A DNA stretch of 64,000 nt from positions 1-64,000 of the forward strand of contig JABDKL010000115.1 in NCBI GenBank assembly GCA_013002225.1, given 5' to 3'. The stretch comes from Winogradskyella sp. Its GTDB lineage: Bacteria > Bacteroidota > Bacteroidia > Flavobacteriales > Flavobacteriaceae. Below the pieces are notes generated by a model. It searched no databases and was not told the origin of the DNA. It was given only the letters and a program-made list of their open reading frames with translations. The translations under genes were made by a program, and so were the position numbers. Positions 26,008 through 35,886 of the stretch are shown here, piece after piece. Position 1 is the first letter of the stretch; every line of letters starts with the position of its first letter.

Positions 26008-27509
26008 TGCCATCAATTAAAGCAGCACTATCAAAACCGTTTGCAAAATACATTGCAAAGCGCATCAATAGATGGGCATCTAAACCTATTGAAACGCAAC
26101 AAGCCGTATTCGATAATTTAATAGCTGAAGCACAAACCACGGAATTTGGTCAAGATCATAAATTTAATACTATTAAAAACTATGAAGACTTTGCAAGCCA
26201 AGTTCCCATTAGAGATTATGAAGACTTAAAACCCTATGTGGATCGAGTCGTGAAAGGTGAAGAAGATATTCTTTGGAAGGGGAAGCCTCTTTATTTTGCA
26301 AAAACATCGGGCACCACATCAGGAGCAAAATACATTCCGATTACAAAAGAGAGTATGCCAACTCATGTGAATGCAGCACGAAATGCTATTCTCATGTATA
26401 TTTACGAAACAGGGCAGTCGAAATTTGTAAATGGCAAAATGATTTTTCTTCAAGGTAGCCCTATACTAGAAGAACAAAACGGAATTAAGCTCGGCAGACT
26501 ATCTGGTATTGTTGCCCATTATGTGCCTAAATATCTTCAGAAGAACAGAATGCCATCTTTAAATACTAATTGTATTGAAGATTGGGAAACAAAAGTTGAG
26601 GCTATAGTAGATGAGACTATAGACGAGGATATGACTATAATATCGGGTATTCCATCTTGGGTACAGATGTATTTTGAAAAATTGATCGAAAGGAAAAATA
26701 AAAAAGTTGGTGATATTTTTAAGAACTTCAATTTGTTCATATTCGGGGGAGTGAATTATGAACCTTACCGTGCTAAATTTGAAAACCTTATCGGAAGAAG
26801 GGTAGACAGTATAGAACTTTATCCTGCCAGTGAGGGTTTTTTTGCGTTTCAGGATAAACAGAATGAAAAAGGGATGCTCTTACAATTAGACTCGGGTATT
26901 TTTTATGAGTTTGTAGAAGCTGATCATTTTTATGATGAAAACCCAAATAGAATAACAATTAAGGACGTTAAGCTTGGGATAAACTATGTAATGATCGTAT
27001 CAACTACCGCAGGATTATGGGCATACAATGTCGGTGATACAATAATGTTTACTTCAATAGAGCCATATCGAGTAATTGTGAGCGGTAGAATTAAACACTT
27101 TATTTCTGCTTTTGGCGAGCACGTTATAGGCAAGGAAGTAGAATACGCAGTAAAAAGTGCTTCCGAAAAGCTTTCTGTAGCTGTTAACGAATTCACGGTG
27201 GCTCCACAAATAAATCCGGATCAAGGACTGCCTTACCATGAATGGTTTATAGAATTTGAAAATGAGCCTGAAGAGGAAGAGGAATTTATAGGGCAACTAG
27301 AGTATGCACTTCAGCAACAAAACAGCTATTATTTAGACCTTATTAAGGGTAAGGTGTTGAGACCTTTAAAACTTACAAAAATAAAAAAAGACGGATTTCA
27401 AACTTATATGAAATCTATTGGTAAGCTTGGGGGTCAAAATAAAATAGCAAGACTTTCTAATGATCGTAAAATAGCAGATAAATTGTACCAATTAAAATTA
27501 ACGAAATAA
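26007..27509 (+). CDS. GH3 auxin-responsive promoter-family protein (acyl-adenylate-forming)
   Basis: A 500-residue protein that matches the bacterial GH3 family throughout: the ATP-binding motif FAKTSGTTSGAKYIPIT (about 93-109), GGVNYEPYR and LYPASEGFFAFQ in the acyl-binding part, and NVGDTIMFT further on. Plant GH3 proteins conjugate amino acids to hormones through acyl-adenylates. The bacterial substrates are unknown. Coupled translation with the M23 peptidase is suggestive but does not prove a shared job. Confidence 0.88.
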   Translation: MPSIKAALSKPFAKYIAKRINRWASKPIETQQAVFDNLIAEAQTTEFGQDHKFNTIKNYEDFASQVPIRDYEDLKPYVDRVVKGEEDILWKGKPLYFAKTSGTTSGAKYIPITKESMPTHVNAARNAILMYIYETGQSKFVNGKMIFLQGSPILEEQNGIKLGRLSGIVAHYVPKYLQKNRMPSLNTNCIEDWETKVEAIVDETIDEDMTIISGIPSWVQMYFEKLIERKNKKVGDIFKNFNLFIFGGVNYEPYRAKFENLIGRRVDSIELYPASEGFFAFQDKQNEKGMLLQLDSGIFYEFVEADHFYDENPNRITIKDVKLGINYVMIVSTTAGLWAYNVGDTIMFTSIEPYRVIVSGRIKHFISAFGEHVIGKEVEYAVKSASEKLSVAVNEFTVAPQINPDQGLPYHEWFIEFENEPEEEEEFIGQLEYALQQQNSYYLDLIKGKVLRPLKLTKIKKDGFQTYMKSIGKLGGQNKIARLSNDRKIADKLYQLKLTK

Positions 27510-27537
27510 CCCTATATTTACCGGTTAAAATAACTAT

Positions 27538-29232
27538 ATGAGTACTACTAATAAAAGACATGAGAGAACAAGGGCACAAGAAAGCTCTAGTGCTATAGAA
27601 CGGATGTATATAACTATGCGTCATCTATTTAATCGTGGCTTTTATAAACCCATGGGAGTTTCTGGAGAAACCCTGAGGGAAGCTTTGTTGTTATTGCGCC
27701 CAGAAATTTATGGTTCTATTGGGGAAGAAAAGGCAGAATTAGAGGGCTTACTTTACGTAATTGATCGTTTACCACAAGGTATTGAAGAATGTACATATAT
27801 TAATTTAACCAGTGATGAGGGTTACACCAATTCGCACTTCAAACCCATAATTCCACCCAAAAGAAGGCGTAACTGTTACAGAATCGATAACGAACAGATG
27901 AATATTGAAATCACAAGAGGTCGATCTGAGATTTATGATATTCTTACACACCTAACGTTTTTATTTGTTGAATCTCACAAAATCAGCAAGCGTGTGATAA
28001 TAGATGAAGAGGGGACTACCGTGAGGGATTGGAATAAATTAGAGAGTGCGGTAAATTCTAGTACTAAATTAACTCAAAAAGAGCGCGAAATAGCAATAAC
28101 GCATACGGCAAATATTTTAGGCAGAACCTTTAATGAACTATCAGAGGCCTACTCTAAATTTGCTACGCCAAGCCAGCCAGAGCGATTACTTCAAATTGTG
28201 TATTGGTTAGGCAAATTAGCAATAGAAGAAACTATAAACAATAATAAACGTACAATTACCTTTAGTCCGGTATTGCGAGAGCGTTTAGGCCATCACATTC
28301 ATGGAGAGATCTGGGCAGAAAACATTAAGAATGAGTTAAACAAAAATGGGCTTTTAGAACGACCAATTCATATCATAAGCGCAAATATGCACAGCGTTAT
28401 GAATTCCCTTTTTACAAAGGGTACATTAAAGGGTGGTGATTCTAAGAAAGATATTTTTGAAGTATATGAGTCTTTAAGTGATTCCAAAAACACGTTGTTG
28501 CGCAATAAAGTTGAAAAGTCGGCGTTGCAAAACGGAATGCTTTATATAAAAGATAGCTCAGGAACTAATATTGATGTTCAAATTTTTGATACTGATAAAG
28601 TAGATTTTTCTAAAACAGACTTTAAATATTTAGAAAAAGAAAAGGAAAATAAAGCTGTAATTTTTGTTATGGATTACGCTTTTGGTGAGCAGGCGTATGA
28701 AACACTAGATGAGTTTTTAAAGCCCACGGAAGTAAATGGTAAAAAAGTACATTTAGATGTAAAATCCATTTCTATAATGGGTAAAGCTGGTATTTTAGAA
28801 GGAGGTAAAGGTGATGTTATGATTCCTTCTGCCCATATATTTGAAGGAACAGCAGACAATTACCCTTTTAAAAACGAGCTTACTAAATCCGATCTGGTAG
28901 ACTGCAAAGTTGACGTTTTTGAAGGTACCATGGTAACAGTACTTGGAACATCATTACAGAATAAAGAGATCCTAAAGTTCTTTAAAAATTCTACCTGGAA
29001 TGTTATAGGATTAGAAATGGAAGGGGCTCATTATCAGAAAGCAATTCAGGCCGCTTCAAAAGTAAGGGGTAGTATCAATGAAGATGTAAAAGTGAGGTAT
29101 GCCTATTATGCGAGTGATAATCCGTTAGAAACAGGTAGCACTTTAGCGTCCGGAGGGTTAGGGGCATCTGGAGTTAGACCAACGTATATAATTACAAAAA
29201 AAATATTAGAACAGATTTTTAATTCAAAATAA
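27538..29232 (+). CDS. DUF6909-like protein with nucleoside-phosphorylase-like C-terminus
   Basis: A 564-residue protein that I associate with the lineage-specific DUF6909 family, though the name is from memory. The N-terminal half is helical and has the conserved-looking stretches MYITMRHLFNRGFYKPMG and EIYDILTHLTFLFVESHK. The C-terminal half looks like the PNP/UDP phosphorylase fold: KAGILEGGKGDVMIPSAH (the GDVxIP element), a strand pair, then GLEMEGAHYQKA, close to the GxEMExA ribose-binding motif. It may act on a nucleoside or nucleotide, but this is inference. It lies 28 bases after the GH3 gene. Confidence 0.7.
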   Translation: MSTTNKRHERTRAQESSSAIERMYITMRHLFNRGFYKPMGVSGETLREALLLLRPEIYGSIGEEKAELEGLLYVIDRLPQGIEECTYINLTSDEGYTNSHFKPIIPPKRRRNCYRIDNEQMNIEITRGRSEIYDILTHLTFLFVESHKISKRVIIDEEGTTVRDWNKLESAVNSSTKLTQKEREIAITHTANILGRTFNELSEAYSKFATPSQPERLLQIVYWLGKLAIEETINNNKRTITFSPVLRERLGHHIHGEIWAENIKNELNKNGLLERPIHIISANMHSVMNSLFTKGTLKGGDSKKDIFEVYESLSDSKNTLLRNKVEKSALQNGMLYIKDSSGTNIDVQIFDTDKVDFSKTDFKYLEKEKENKAVIFVMDYAFGEQAYETLDEFLKPTEVNGKKVHLDVKSISIMGKAGILEGGKGDVMIPSAHIFEGTADNYPFKNELTKSDLVDCKVDVFEGTMVTVLGTSLQNKEILKFFKNSTWNVIGLEMEGAHYQKAIQAASKVRGSINEDVKVRYAYYASDNPLETGSTLASGGLGASGVRPTYIITKKILEQIFNSK

Positions 29233-29233
29233 A

Positions 29234-30289
29234 ATGAGTGACAAAGCACCACAAAATAATCAAAATGAAGAAGTTGATTTAGGTCAATTGTTTAATGCCA
29301 TTGGAAAGCTATTTGAGAAATTTTTTGCTTTTTTAGGAAGAGTTTTAAAACATTTTTTTTCGTTAATAATCTATGCTTTAAAACCTGTTGTAACTTATTT
29401 TAAAACTATTGCTATTGTAGTTATGGCTGCCGCCATTTTAGGTTTTATTGTCGAAAAATTTAAAAAGCCTGTCTATGTTTCAGAGATGCTGGTAAAGCCA
29501 TATTTTGATTCTAAGTACCAATTAGCGAATAATGTAAGTTATTTTAATGCATTAATTAATTCGAACAACCTTTCAGAAATTTCAGATATTTTTGAAATTG
29601 ACTCACTTGACGCTGCTGAATTAATAGGATTTGATATACAAATTGGTCCAGAAACCGGAAACGACCTATTAAAAGAATATAACGATTATATCAAAACTAT
29701 TGACAGTACTTTAGCCAAGGATATACCCTATGAAGACTACGTTGAAAACAGAGATATTTTAAGTGGAAGTATTTTCTCTGTAAAAGCTAAATCAAGAAGT
29801 AATGATATTTTCACAAGCTTAGAAAAAGGATTTGACAAAACATTTGAAAATAAGTATTCTACCAAACTAAAGAATATAAGAGATAAAACAATTGAAATAA
29901 AAACCAATGTCTATAAAAATGAACTTAAGCGTATAGATAGTTTGCAAGGCATTTATTTTGAGGTCCTAAAGGCAGAGTCTGAAAACGGAAAAGTTTCCAT
30001 TGGGCTTGAGGGAATGATCCCTTTAACAAGTCAAAAAACAGCAACCAAAGAGTATGAATTGTTTCAAAAGGAAATGGTTATTAGAGATTCACTCAAAATA
30101 TTGGAACAAGAATTAATAAAAGAAAATGATTATTACGACATTCTTTCTGGATTTGAAGAAATAGGAACAGTAGAGCGTGATTTCTGGAATAGATATACAG
30201 TAATTTTTCCTGCGATGACGCTATTATTTATTATAATAATTTATCTTTTATACGGAGCGTTTAAATTTATTAGAGATTATGAAGAATAA
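29234..30289 (+). CDS. Wzz-like chain-length/polysaccharide co-polymerase protein
   Basis: A 351-residue protein with two membrane segments, one near residues 50-72 and one near 320-342, and a long periplasmic part between them with two coiled stretches (about 195-225 and 265-300). This is the layout of Wzz-type polysaccharide co-polymerases, which set chain length with Wzy. Sequence similarity to Wzz is not clear beyond layout. It starts one base after the previous stop and overlaps rmlB by 11 bases, tying it to the polysaccharide locus. Confidence 0.6.
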   Translation: MSDKAPQNNQNEEVDLGQLFNAIGKLFEKFFAFLGRVLKHFFSLIIYALKPVVTYFKTIAIVVMAAAILGFIVEKFKKPVYVSEMLVKPYFDSKYQLANNVSYFNALINSNNLSEISDIFEIDSLDAAELIGFDIQIGPETGNDLLKEYNDYIKTIDSTLAKDIPYEDYVENRDILSGSIFSVKAKSRSNDIFTSLEKGFDKTFENKYSTKLKNIRDKTIEIKTNVYKNELKRIDSLQGIYFEVLKAESENGKVSIGLEGMIPLTSQKTATKEYELFQKEMVIRDSLKILEQELIKENDYYDILSGFEEIGTVERDFWNRYTVIFPAMTLLFIIIIYLLYGAFKFIRDYEE

Positions 30290-31298
30290 CCAAACCATAC
30301 TTGTTACTGGTGGTGCGGGCTTTATAGGATCAAATTTTATATCCTATTTTTTAAAAAAGTATAACGATTCAATAATTGTTAATTTAGATAAGCTCACTTA
30401 TGCAGGTGAGCTTTCTAATTTAAGCCAAGTACAGTCAAATAAAAATCATATTTTTATTAAAGGAGATATATGTGACAAACAATTGGTAGCAGATTTATTT
30501 AGTAGGTATAAATTTAAGGCCGTTATACATTTTGCTGCAGAATCTCATGTAGACAACTCTATAAAAAAACCTGATGCGTTTATAAACACCAATATCTTGG
30601 GGACTTTTAATCTACTGCATATAGCAAAGGATTTTTGGATGGAAGCACCCTTTAAATATAAAGCAGAGTGTGAGAATAATAGATTCCATCATATTTCTAC
30701 AGATGAGGTTTATGGAAGCCTGGGCAAAGAAGGGCTTTTTACTGAGACATCCAAATACGCTCCAAATAGTCCTTACAGTGCATCTAAAGCGTCATCAGAT
30801 TTTTTAGTGCGGAGCTATTTTCATACTTATGGAATGAATGTGGTTACAACTAATTGCAGTAATAATTATGGACCTCACCAACACGATGAAAAGTTAATAC
30901 CAACGATAATTAGAAAAGCAATAAATAATGAAGCCATTCCTATTTATGGCGATGGTAAAAATATTAGAGATTGGTTGTATGTTGAAGACCATTGTAGAGG
31001 TATAGATAAAGCATTTCAAACAGGGAGAAACGGCGAGACCTACAATATTGGCGGAAAAAATGAAAGAGATAATTTATATATTGCTAATACCATATGTCAT
31101 ATATTAGATGAGCTTAGGCCCAAAAAAGGATCATACTTTCAGCAAATAGAATTTGTAGAAGATAGGCCAGGTCACGATTATAGATATGCCATTGATGCCT
31201 CTAAGATTGAAAATGAACTGGGATGGTCTGCTAACGAGAATTTTGAATCCGGGATAATTAAAACCATTAACTGGTACCTCGATAAATATAATAAGTAA
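30279..31298 (+). CDS. rmlB: dTDP-glucose 4,6-dehydratase
   Basis: A 339-residue extended SDR enzyme. The NAD-binding motif GGAGFIGSN is at residues 11-19, the catalytic STDEVYG follows, and the YSASKAS motif supplies the Tyr and Lys. It makes dTDP-4-keto-6-deoxyglucose, the second step to dTDP-L-rhamnose. It overlaps the Wzz-like gene by 11 bases and its last base is shared with the rmlA start. All four rml genes follow in order BACD. Confidence 0.96.
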   Translation: MKNNQTILVTGGAGFIGSNFISYFLKKYNDSIIVNLDKLTYAGELSNLSQVQSNKNHIFIKGDICDKQLVADLFSRYKFKAVIHFAAESHVDNSIKKPDAFINTNILGTFNLLHIAKDFWMEAPFKYKAECENNRFHHISTDEVYGSLGKEGLFTETSKYAPNSPYSASKASSDFLVRSYFHTYGMNVVTTNCSNNYGPHQHDEKLIPTIIRKAINNEAIPIYGDGKNIRDWLYVEDHCRGIDKAFQTGRNGETYNIGGKNERDNLYIANTICHILDELRPKKGSYFQQIEFVEDRPGHDYRYAIDASKIENELGWSANENFESGIIKTINWYLDKYNK

Positions 31299-32158
31299 TG
31301 AAAGGGATAGTCTTAGCCGGAGGATCTGGCACACGTTTACATCCACTCACCCTTGCGGTTAGCAAACAATTAATGCCCATCTACGACAAGCCCATGATAT
31401 ATTACCCTATATCAACCTTAATTTGGGCTGGCATCAATGAGATACTAATAATTTCTACCCCAAAAGATTTACCATTGTTTAAAAACCTGTTAGGAGATGG
31501 TAAAAAATATGGTTGCGACTTTCAGTACGCAATTCAAGAACACCCTAATGGTCTTGCAGAAGCATTTATTATTGCTGAAGATTTTATAGGAGATCAAAAA
31601 GTTGCCCTCGTATTGGGTGATAATATTTTTTATGGAACTGGGCTAGCAGATTTATTACAACAAAATAACAATCCTGAAGGTGGAATTATATATGCTTATC
31701 ACGTCCATGACCCAGAACGCTATGGCGTAGTAGAGTTTGATGAGGATGGTAATGCCGTATCTATTGAAGAAAAACCAAAAAAACCTAAATCAAATTATGC
31801 TGTTCCAGGTATTTACTTTTATGATAATACAGTTGTAGAAATAGCAAAAAACATTAAGCCAAGTAAAAGAGGAGAACTTGAGATTACAGATATTAATCAA
31901 ATCTATTTAAACAAAGGAAAACTAAAGGTAAGTGTGCTTGATAAAGGAACAGCATGGTTAGATACGGGTACATTTAAATCATTAATGCAGGCATCTCAAT
32001 TTGTTCAGGTTATAGAAGAGCGTCAAGGCTTAAAAATAGGTGCCATAGAAGAAGCGGCTTTTAAAATGGGCTTTATCGATAAAAATCAATTTAAAAAAGT
32101 TGTTAAGCCTTTAACAAAAAGTGGTTATGGCAAGCATTTAATGGGTTTATTATCCTAA
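31298..32158 (+). CDS. rmlA: Glucose-1-phosphate thymidylyltransferase
   Basis: A 286-residue nucleotidyltransferase with the signature [16 protein letters not shown] at residues 3-18 and the Lys/Asp-containing VLGDNIFYG. It makes dTDP-glucose from dTTP and glucose-1-phosphate, the first step to dTDP-L-rhamnose, and is usually feedback-inhibited by that product. It overlaps rmlB by one base and is separated by 8 bases from rmlC. Confidence 0.96.
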   Translation: MKGIVLAGGSGTRLHPLTLAVSKQLMPIYDKPMIYYPISTLIWAGINEILIISTPKDLPLFKNLLGDGKKYGCDFQYAIQEHPNGLAEAFIIAEDFIGDQKVALVLGDNIFYGTGLADLLQQNNNPEGGIIYAYHVHDPERYGVVEFDEDGNAVSIEEKPKKPKSNYAVPGIYFYDNTVVEIAKNIKPSKRGELEITDINQIYLNKGKLKVSVLDKGTAWLDTGTFKSLMQASQFVQVIEERQGLKIGAIEEAAFKMGFIDKNQFKKVVKPLTKSGYGKHLMGLLS

Positions 32159-32166
32159 GACTAGAA

Positions 32167-32718
32167 ATGATTATAACAGAAACAAACTTAGAGGGGTGCT
32201 TTATTTTAGAACCTAAAATACATATAGACCGTAGAGGCTATTTTGTAGAGACCTATAATCACAAACAGTTCGAAAACGAATTAGGCTTAGATATTAATTT
32301 TGTTCAGGACAACGAGTCTAAGTCCTCAAAAGGGGTTTTAAGAGGATTGCACTATCAGCGCGGGAAACACGCTCAGGCAAAATTAGTAAGAGTCATAAAA
32401 GGTGAAATTTTAGATGTGGTGGTCGATATTAGAAAATCGTCTAGAACATTTGGAAAACATTTCTCTATTATTCTTTCCGAAAAAAATAAAAAGCAACTAT
32501 TTATACCACGAGGCTTTGCACATGGCTTTTTAGTTCTAAAAGGTGAAACGGTGTTTAGTTATAAATGTGATAATTATTATAATAAAGCATCAGAATCTGG
32601 TATTATATTTAACGACAGTCAGCTAAATATAGATTGGGTGATGCCGGCATCTGAAATAGTATTATCAGATAAAGATAAAAGGCTACAATCTTTTGAAACA
32701 TATATTAATGAAAACTAG
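32167..32718 (+). CDS. rmlC: dTDP-4-dehydrorhamnose 3,5-epimerase
   Basis: A 183-residue cupin-fold enzyme. Characteristic parts are RRGYFVETYN, the catalytic His in GVLRGLHYQ, and FIPRGFAHGFLVL. It epimerises C3 and C5 of the 4-keto sugar in dTDP-L-rhamnose synthesis. Its 3' end overlaps the rmlD start by 11 bases. Confidence 0.95.
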   Translation: MIITETNLEGCFILEPKIHIDRRGYFVETYNHKQFENELGLDINFVQDNESKSSKGVLRGLHYQRGKHAQAKLVRVIKGEILDVVVDIRKSSRTFGKHFSIILSEKNKKQLFIPRGFAHGFLVLKGETVFSYKCDNYYNKASESGIIFNDSQLNIDWVMPASEIVLSDKDKRLQSFETYINEN

Positions 32719-33568
32719 AGTCTTAGTTACAGGATCTAATGGTCAGCTTGGCACAACGCTAAAACAGCTATTTTTAGAGAATAGCGACGCTATTACCTTT
32801 GATTTTTGTGATAAGTCGAAGTTAGATATTACTTCAATAAATGCGCTTAGTACTCAATTTAATACTACTAAGTACCAGTTTTGCATTAACTGTGCAGCAT
32901 TTACCAATGTAGAATTAGCAGCAACTAAGAGTAAAGATGCATACAGAATTAATGCGGAAGGTGTCAAAAATTTAGCAGAAGTCTGTAAACAGAACAATAC
33001 GACATTAATACATATTTCTACCGATTACGTTTTTGACGGGAACAAACACACATCCTATAATACAACAGATTGTACTAATCCAATTAATGAGTATGGCAGG
33101 TCAAAACTTCAAGGCGAATTATATATCAAGGAGCTCTTAAGTAACTATTATATTATTAGAGCCTCATGGTTATATTCTGCTAACGGAAATAATTTTGTGA
33201 ATTCGATTTTAAATAAATTAATAGATGGGGCCAATTTATCAATAACAACCTCACAAAGAGGTACTCCAACAAGTTGTATTGACCTTTCAAATTTTATATA
33301 TTATATACTTAAGGCAAAAATTCCTTTTGGGATTTATCATTTTTCGGCTAAAGGCAGCACTACTTGGTTTGGTTTTGCTAAGGAAATAATCAAACAGGCT
33401 AATAGTATAAAAGATGTAAATATAACTCCTGTAGATAATTTTAAAACAATAGCAGACAGACCTAAAAACAGTGTTTTAAATATTTCTAAAACAGAAAAGG
33501 AGTATCGGCAATTGCCTAATTGGAAACAGAGTTTAAAAGAGGTTATGAAGCTTCTCAGAAATAATTAA
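32708..33568 (+). CDS. rmlD: dTDP-4-dehydrorhamnose reductase
   Basis: A 286-residue NADPH-dependent SDR with VTGSNGQLGTTL near residues 6-17, STDYVFDG, and YGRSKLQGE with the catalytic Tyr and Lys. It forms dTDP-L-rhamnose. The ATG at 32708 is preferred over a TTG 15 bases upstream because the family begins right before the glycine motif. It is the last of the four rml genes; a 138-base spacer with a promoter candidate follows. Confidence 0.95.
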   Translation: MKTRVLVTGSNGQLGTTLKQLFLENSDAITFDFCDKSKLDITSINALSTQFNTTKYQFCINCAAFTNVELAATKSKDAYRINAEGVKNLAEVCKQNNTTLIHISTDYVFDGNKHTSYNTTDCTNPINEYGRSKLQGELYIKELLSNYYIIRASWLYSANGNNFVNSILNKLIDGANLSITTSQRGTPTSCIDLSNFIYYILKAKIPFGIYHFSAKGSTTWFGFAKEIIKQANSIKDVNITPVDNFKTIADRPKNSVLNISKTEKEYRQLPNWKQSLKEVMKLLRNN

Positions 33569-33676
33569 ACACTAGCAAATGGTATTCTGTATTCTCGGTT
33601 ACAGGCGCTCAATTCTTAAATAATTAAATACTTATTCTATAATTCTATTGTTTATGGATTTAATCATTATTAATGG

Positions 33677-33684
33677 TATTTTTG
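33677..33684 (+). promoter_or_regulatory. -7 box before pseB
   Basis: TATTTTTG matches TAnnTTTG, 22 bases before the pseB ATG. It suggests the nonulosonate module has its own transcript. The nearest TTG upstream (33648-33650) is 26 bases away, too far for a standard -33. Confidence 0.45.
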
Positions 33685-33706
33685 CCAAGTAATAATACAA
33701 TCATAA

Positions 33707-34726
33707 ATGTTTAGTTTAAAAGATAAATCTATACTAATAACTGGAGGGACAGGGTCATTAGGGAAAGCGCTTACTAGTCATATTTTAAGGCAATACCCTG
33801 AGGTCAAGAAACTTGTTATATTTTCTAGGGACGAACAGAAGCAATTTCAAATGGCTCAAGAATATCCTATAGACAAATACCCCCAAATACGGTTTTTTAT
33901 TGGAGATGTTAGAGACAAAGAAAGGTTAATTAGGGCTTTTCAGCGTATAGATTACGTTATACATGCCGCTGCAATGAAACACGTGCATATTGCAGAATAC
34001 AATCCAGATGAATGTATTAAAACAAACATAAATGGTGCAGAAAATGTAGTGGACGCCTGTTTAAGAACAAACGTTACAAGAGTCGTTGCCTTGTCGACAG
34101 ATAAGGCTTGCGCCCCAATAAACTTATATGGTGCTACTAAATTAACATCAGATAAACTATTTATAGCAGCCAATAATATTAAAGGAGATAATCCTATTAA
34201 ATTTTCGGTAGTTAGATACGGAAATGTTATGGGGTCTAATGGCTCAGTGATACCATTCTTTATAAACAAAAAGAAAGAAGAGAACAAATTACCAATTACA
34301 GATCCAAATATGACGCGATTTAATATCTCACTTCAAGGGGGTGTTGAGATGGTCATGCATGCTTTAGAACATGCTTGGGGTGGTGAACTTTTTGTTCCAA
34401 AAATCCCATCGTACAAAATTATGGATGTAGCAGAAGCTATAGGACCAGATTGTGAGAAACCTGTGGTTGGAATTAGACCAGGTGAAAAAGTTCACGAAGA
34501 AATGATAACCGCTTCAGATTCTTTTTACACATATGATCTGGGTAAGTATTACACAATTTTACCTGCAATGCACCAATGGAATTTAGAAGATTATATTTCT
34601 GCCTTTAATGCAAAGAAGGTGGCACAAGGATTTAGCTATAATTCTGGTGAGAACGAGGATTGGGAAACAGTAGAGTCTTTACGCCAACTGATTAAAGAGC
34701 ATGTCGATTCAACTTTTAGTGTATAA
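33707..34726 (+). CDS. pseB: UDP-N-acetylglucosamine 4,6-dehydratase (inverting)
   Basis: A 339-residue SDR of the PseB/FlaA1 type. It has ITGGTGSLGKAL (about 10-21), FSRDEQKQFQMA, HAAAMKHV, and LSTDKACAPINLYGATK containing the Met/Tyr-type catalytic region. It removes water from UDP-GlcNAc with C5 inversion to give the 4-keto-6-deoxy-L-altrose form, the first step to pseudaminic acid. Its last base overlaps the start of pseC. Confidence 0.94.
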   Translation: MFSLKDKSILITGGTGSLGKALTSHILRQYPEVKKLVIFSRDEQKQFQMAQEYPIDKYPQIRFFIGDVRDKERLIRAFQRIDYVIHAAAMKHVHIAEYNPDECIKTNINGAENVVDACLRTNVTRVVALSTDKACAPINLYGATKLTSDKLFIAANNIKGDNPIKFSVVRYGNVMGSNGSVIPFFINKKKEENKLPITDPNMTRFNISLQGGVEMVMHALEHAWGGELFVPKIPSYKIMDVAEAIGPDCEKPVVGIRPGEKVHEEMITASDSFYTYDLGKYYTILPAMHQWNLEDYISAFNAKKVAQGFSYNSGENEDWETVESLRQLIKEHVDSTFSV

Positions 34727-35886
34727 TGGATAACAGTGTAATACCATACGGGAGACAAAACATAGATCAAAATGATATCGATGCTGTAGTTAATACTTTA
34801 ATCGCAGATTTTTTAACTCAAGGCCCTAAGGTTAAGGAATTTGAAGATAAATTCGCCAGATATGTCAATGCTAAGTACGCTGTTGCAGTATCTAATGCAA
34901 CAGCAGGATTGCATATTGCTGTAATGGCGCTAGACTTAAAACCCGGTGAACGTGTAATCACCACACCCATTACTTTTGCTGCCTCAGCTAACTGCGTAAG
35001 ATATTGCGATGGTGAGGTTTGGTTTGCCGACATAGATAAAGATACTTATACATTATCTCTAGAAAGTACTAAAGAATTAATAGAGAGTAAACCCAAAGGT
35101 TTTTTTAAAGGTATTATACCTGTTGATTTTGCAGGCTTACCCGTAAATCTTGAAGCATTTAGAGCTTTAGCCGATAAGCACGATTTGTGGATTATTGAAG
35201 ACGCTTGCCATGCACCAGGAGGTTATTTTACAGATTCTAAAGGAAAACAACAATGGTGTGGTAATGGAAATTATGCTGATATCGGTATTTTTTCGTTTCA
35301 CCCTGTAAAGCATATTGCTTGCGGAGAGGGCGGTATGGTAACCACGAATTCAGAAGCATTATATAAAAGGCTTTCTAAGTTAAGAACCCACGGTATTACT
35401 AAAGAGAACATGGGAGAAAATCACGGAGGCTGGTATTATGAAATGCAAGAGTTAGGGTACAATTATAGACTTACAGATATACAGTCTGCCTTAGGGATTA
35501 CCCAACTTGCAAAAAACGATTTAGGTGTTGTTAGACGCAATGAAATTGCCAGTAACTACAAAAGGGCTTTTAAAGATAAAATAAAGTATCAGAGCCTGCC
35601 AAAGGGTGCTTATAATGCACATCATTTGTTTATTATAGAAGTTGAAGATAGAAAAGGACTTTATGACTATCTGAGGACTCAGAATATTTTTACTCAAATA
35701 CACTACATACCAGTACATACTTTACCTTATTATAAAGAAATAGGATATGGTGATGCAGATCTGAATAATGCAGAAGACTATTACTCTAAGTGTATTAGTC
35801 TTCCGATGTATCCTACTTTAGAAGAAGAGAAACAAACTTATGTTATCGATAGGATATTAGAATTCCTGGAGAAAAACACTAAATGA
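34726..35886 (+). CDS. pseC: PLP-dependent UDP-sugar 4-aminotransferase
   Basis: A 386-residue DegT/DnrJ/EryC1 aminotransferase. The N-terminus IPYGRQNIDQNDIDAVV is typical of PseC. EDACHAPGG precedes the PLP site, with the Lys in SFHPVKHIACGEGG. It converts the PseB product to UDP-4-amino-4,6-dideoxy-L-AltNAc, using glutamate. It is coupled to pseB by overlap and to the following gene by a 4-base ATGA overlap. Confidence 0.94.
   Translation: MDNSVIPYGRQNIDQNDIDAVVNTLIADFLTQGPKVKEFEDKFARYVNAKYAVAVSNATAGLHIAVMALDLKPGERVITTPITFAASANCVRYCDGEVWFADIDKDTYTLSLESTKELIESKPKGFFKGIIPVDFAGLPVNLEAFRALADKHDLWIIEDACHAPGGYFTDSKGKQQWCGNGNYADIGIFSFHPVKHIACGEGGMVTTNSEALYKRLSKLRTHGITKENMGENHGGWYYEMQELGYNYRLTDIQSALGITQLAKNDLGVVRRNEIASNYKRAFKDKIKYQSLPKGAYNAHHLFIIEVEDRKGLYDYLRTQNIFTQIHYIPVHTLPYYKEIGYGDADLNNAEDYYSKCISLPMYPTLEEEKQTYVIDRILEFLEKNTK

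Noticed and set aside
33976..33990. CACGTG core in pseB as a third parS site
   Set aside because: The flanks do not match the consensus TGTTnCACGTGnAACA.
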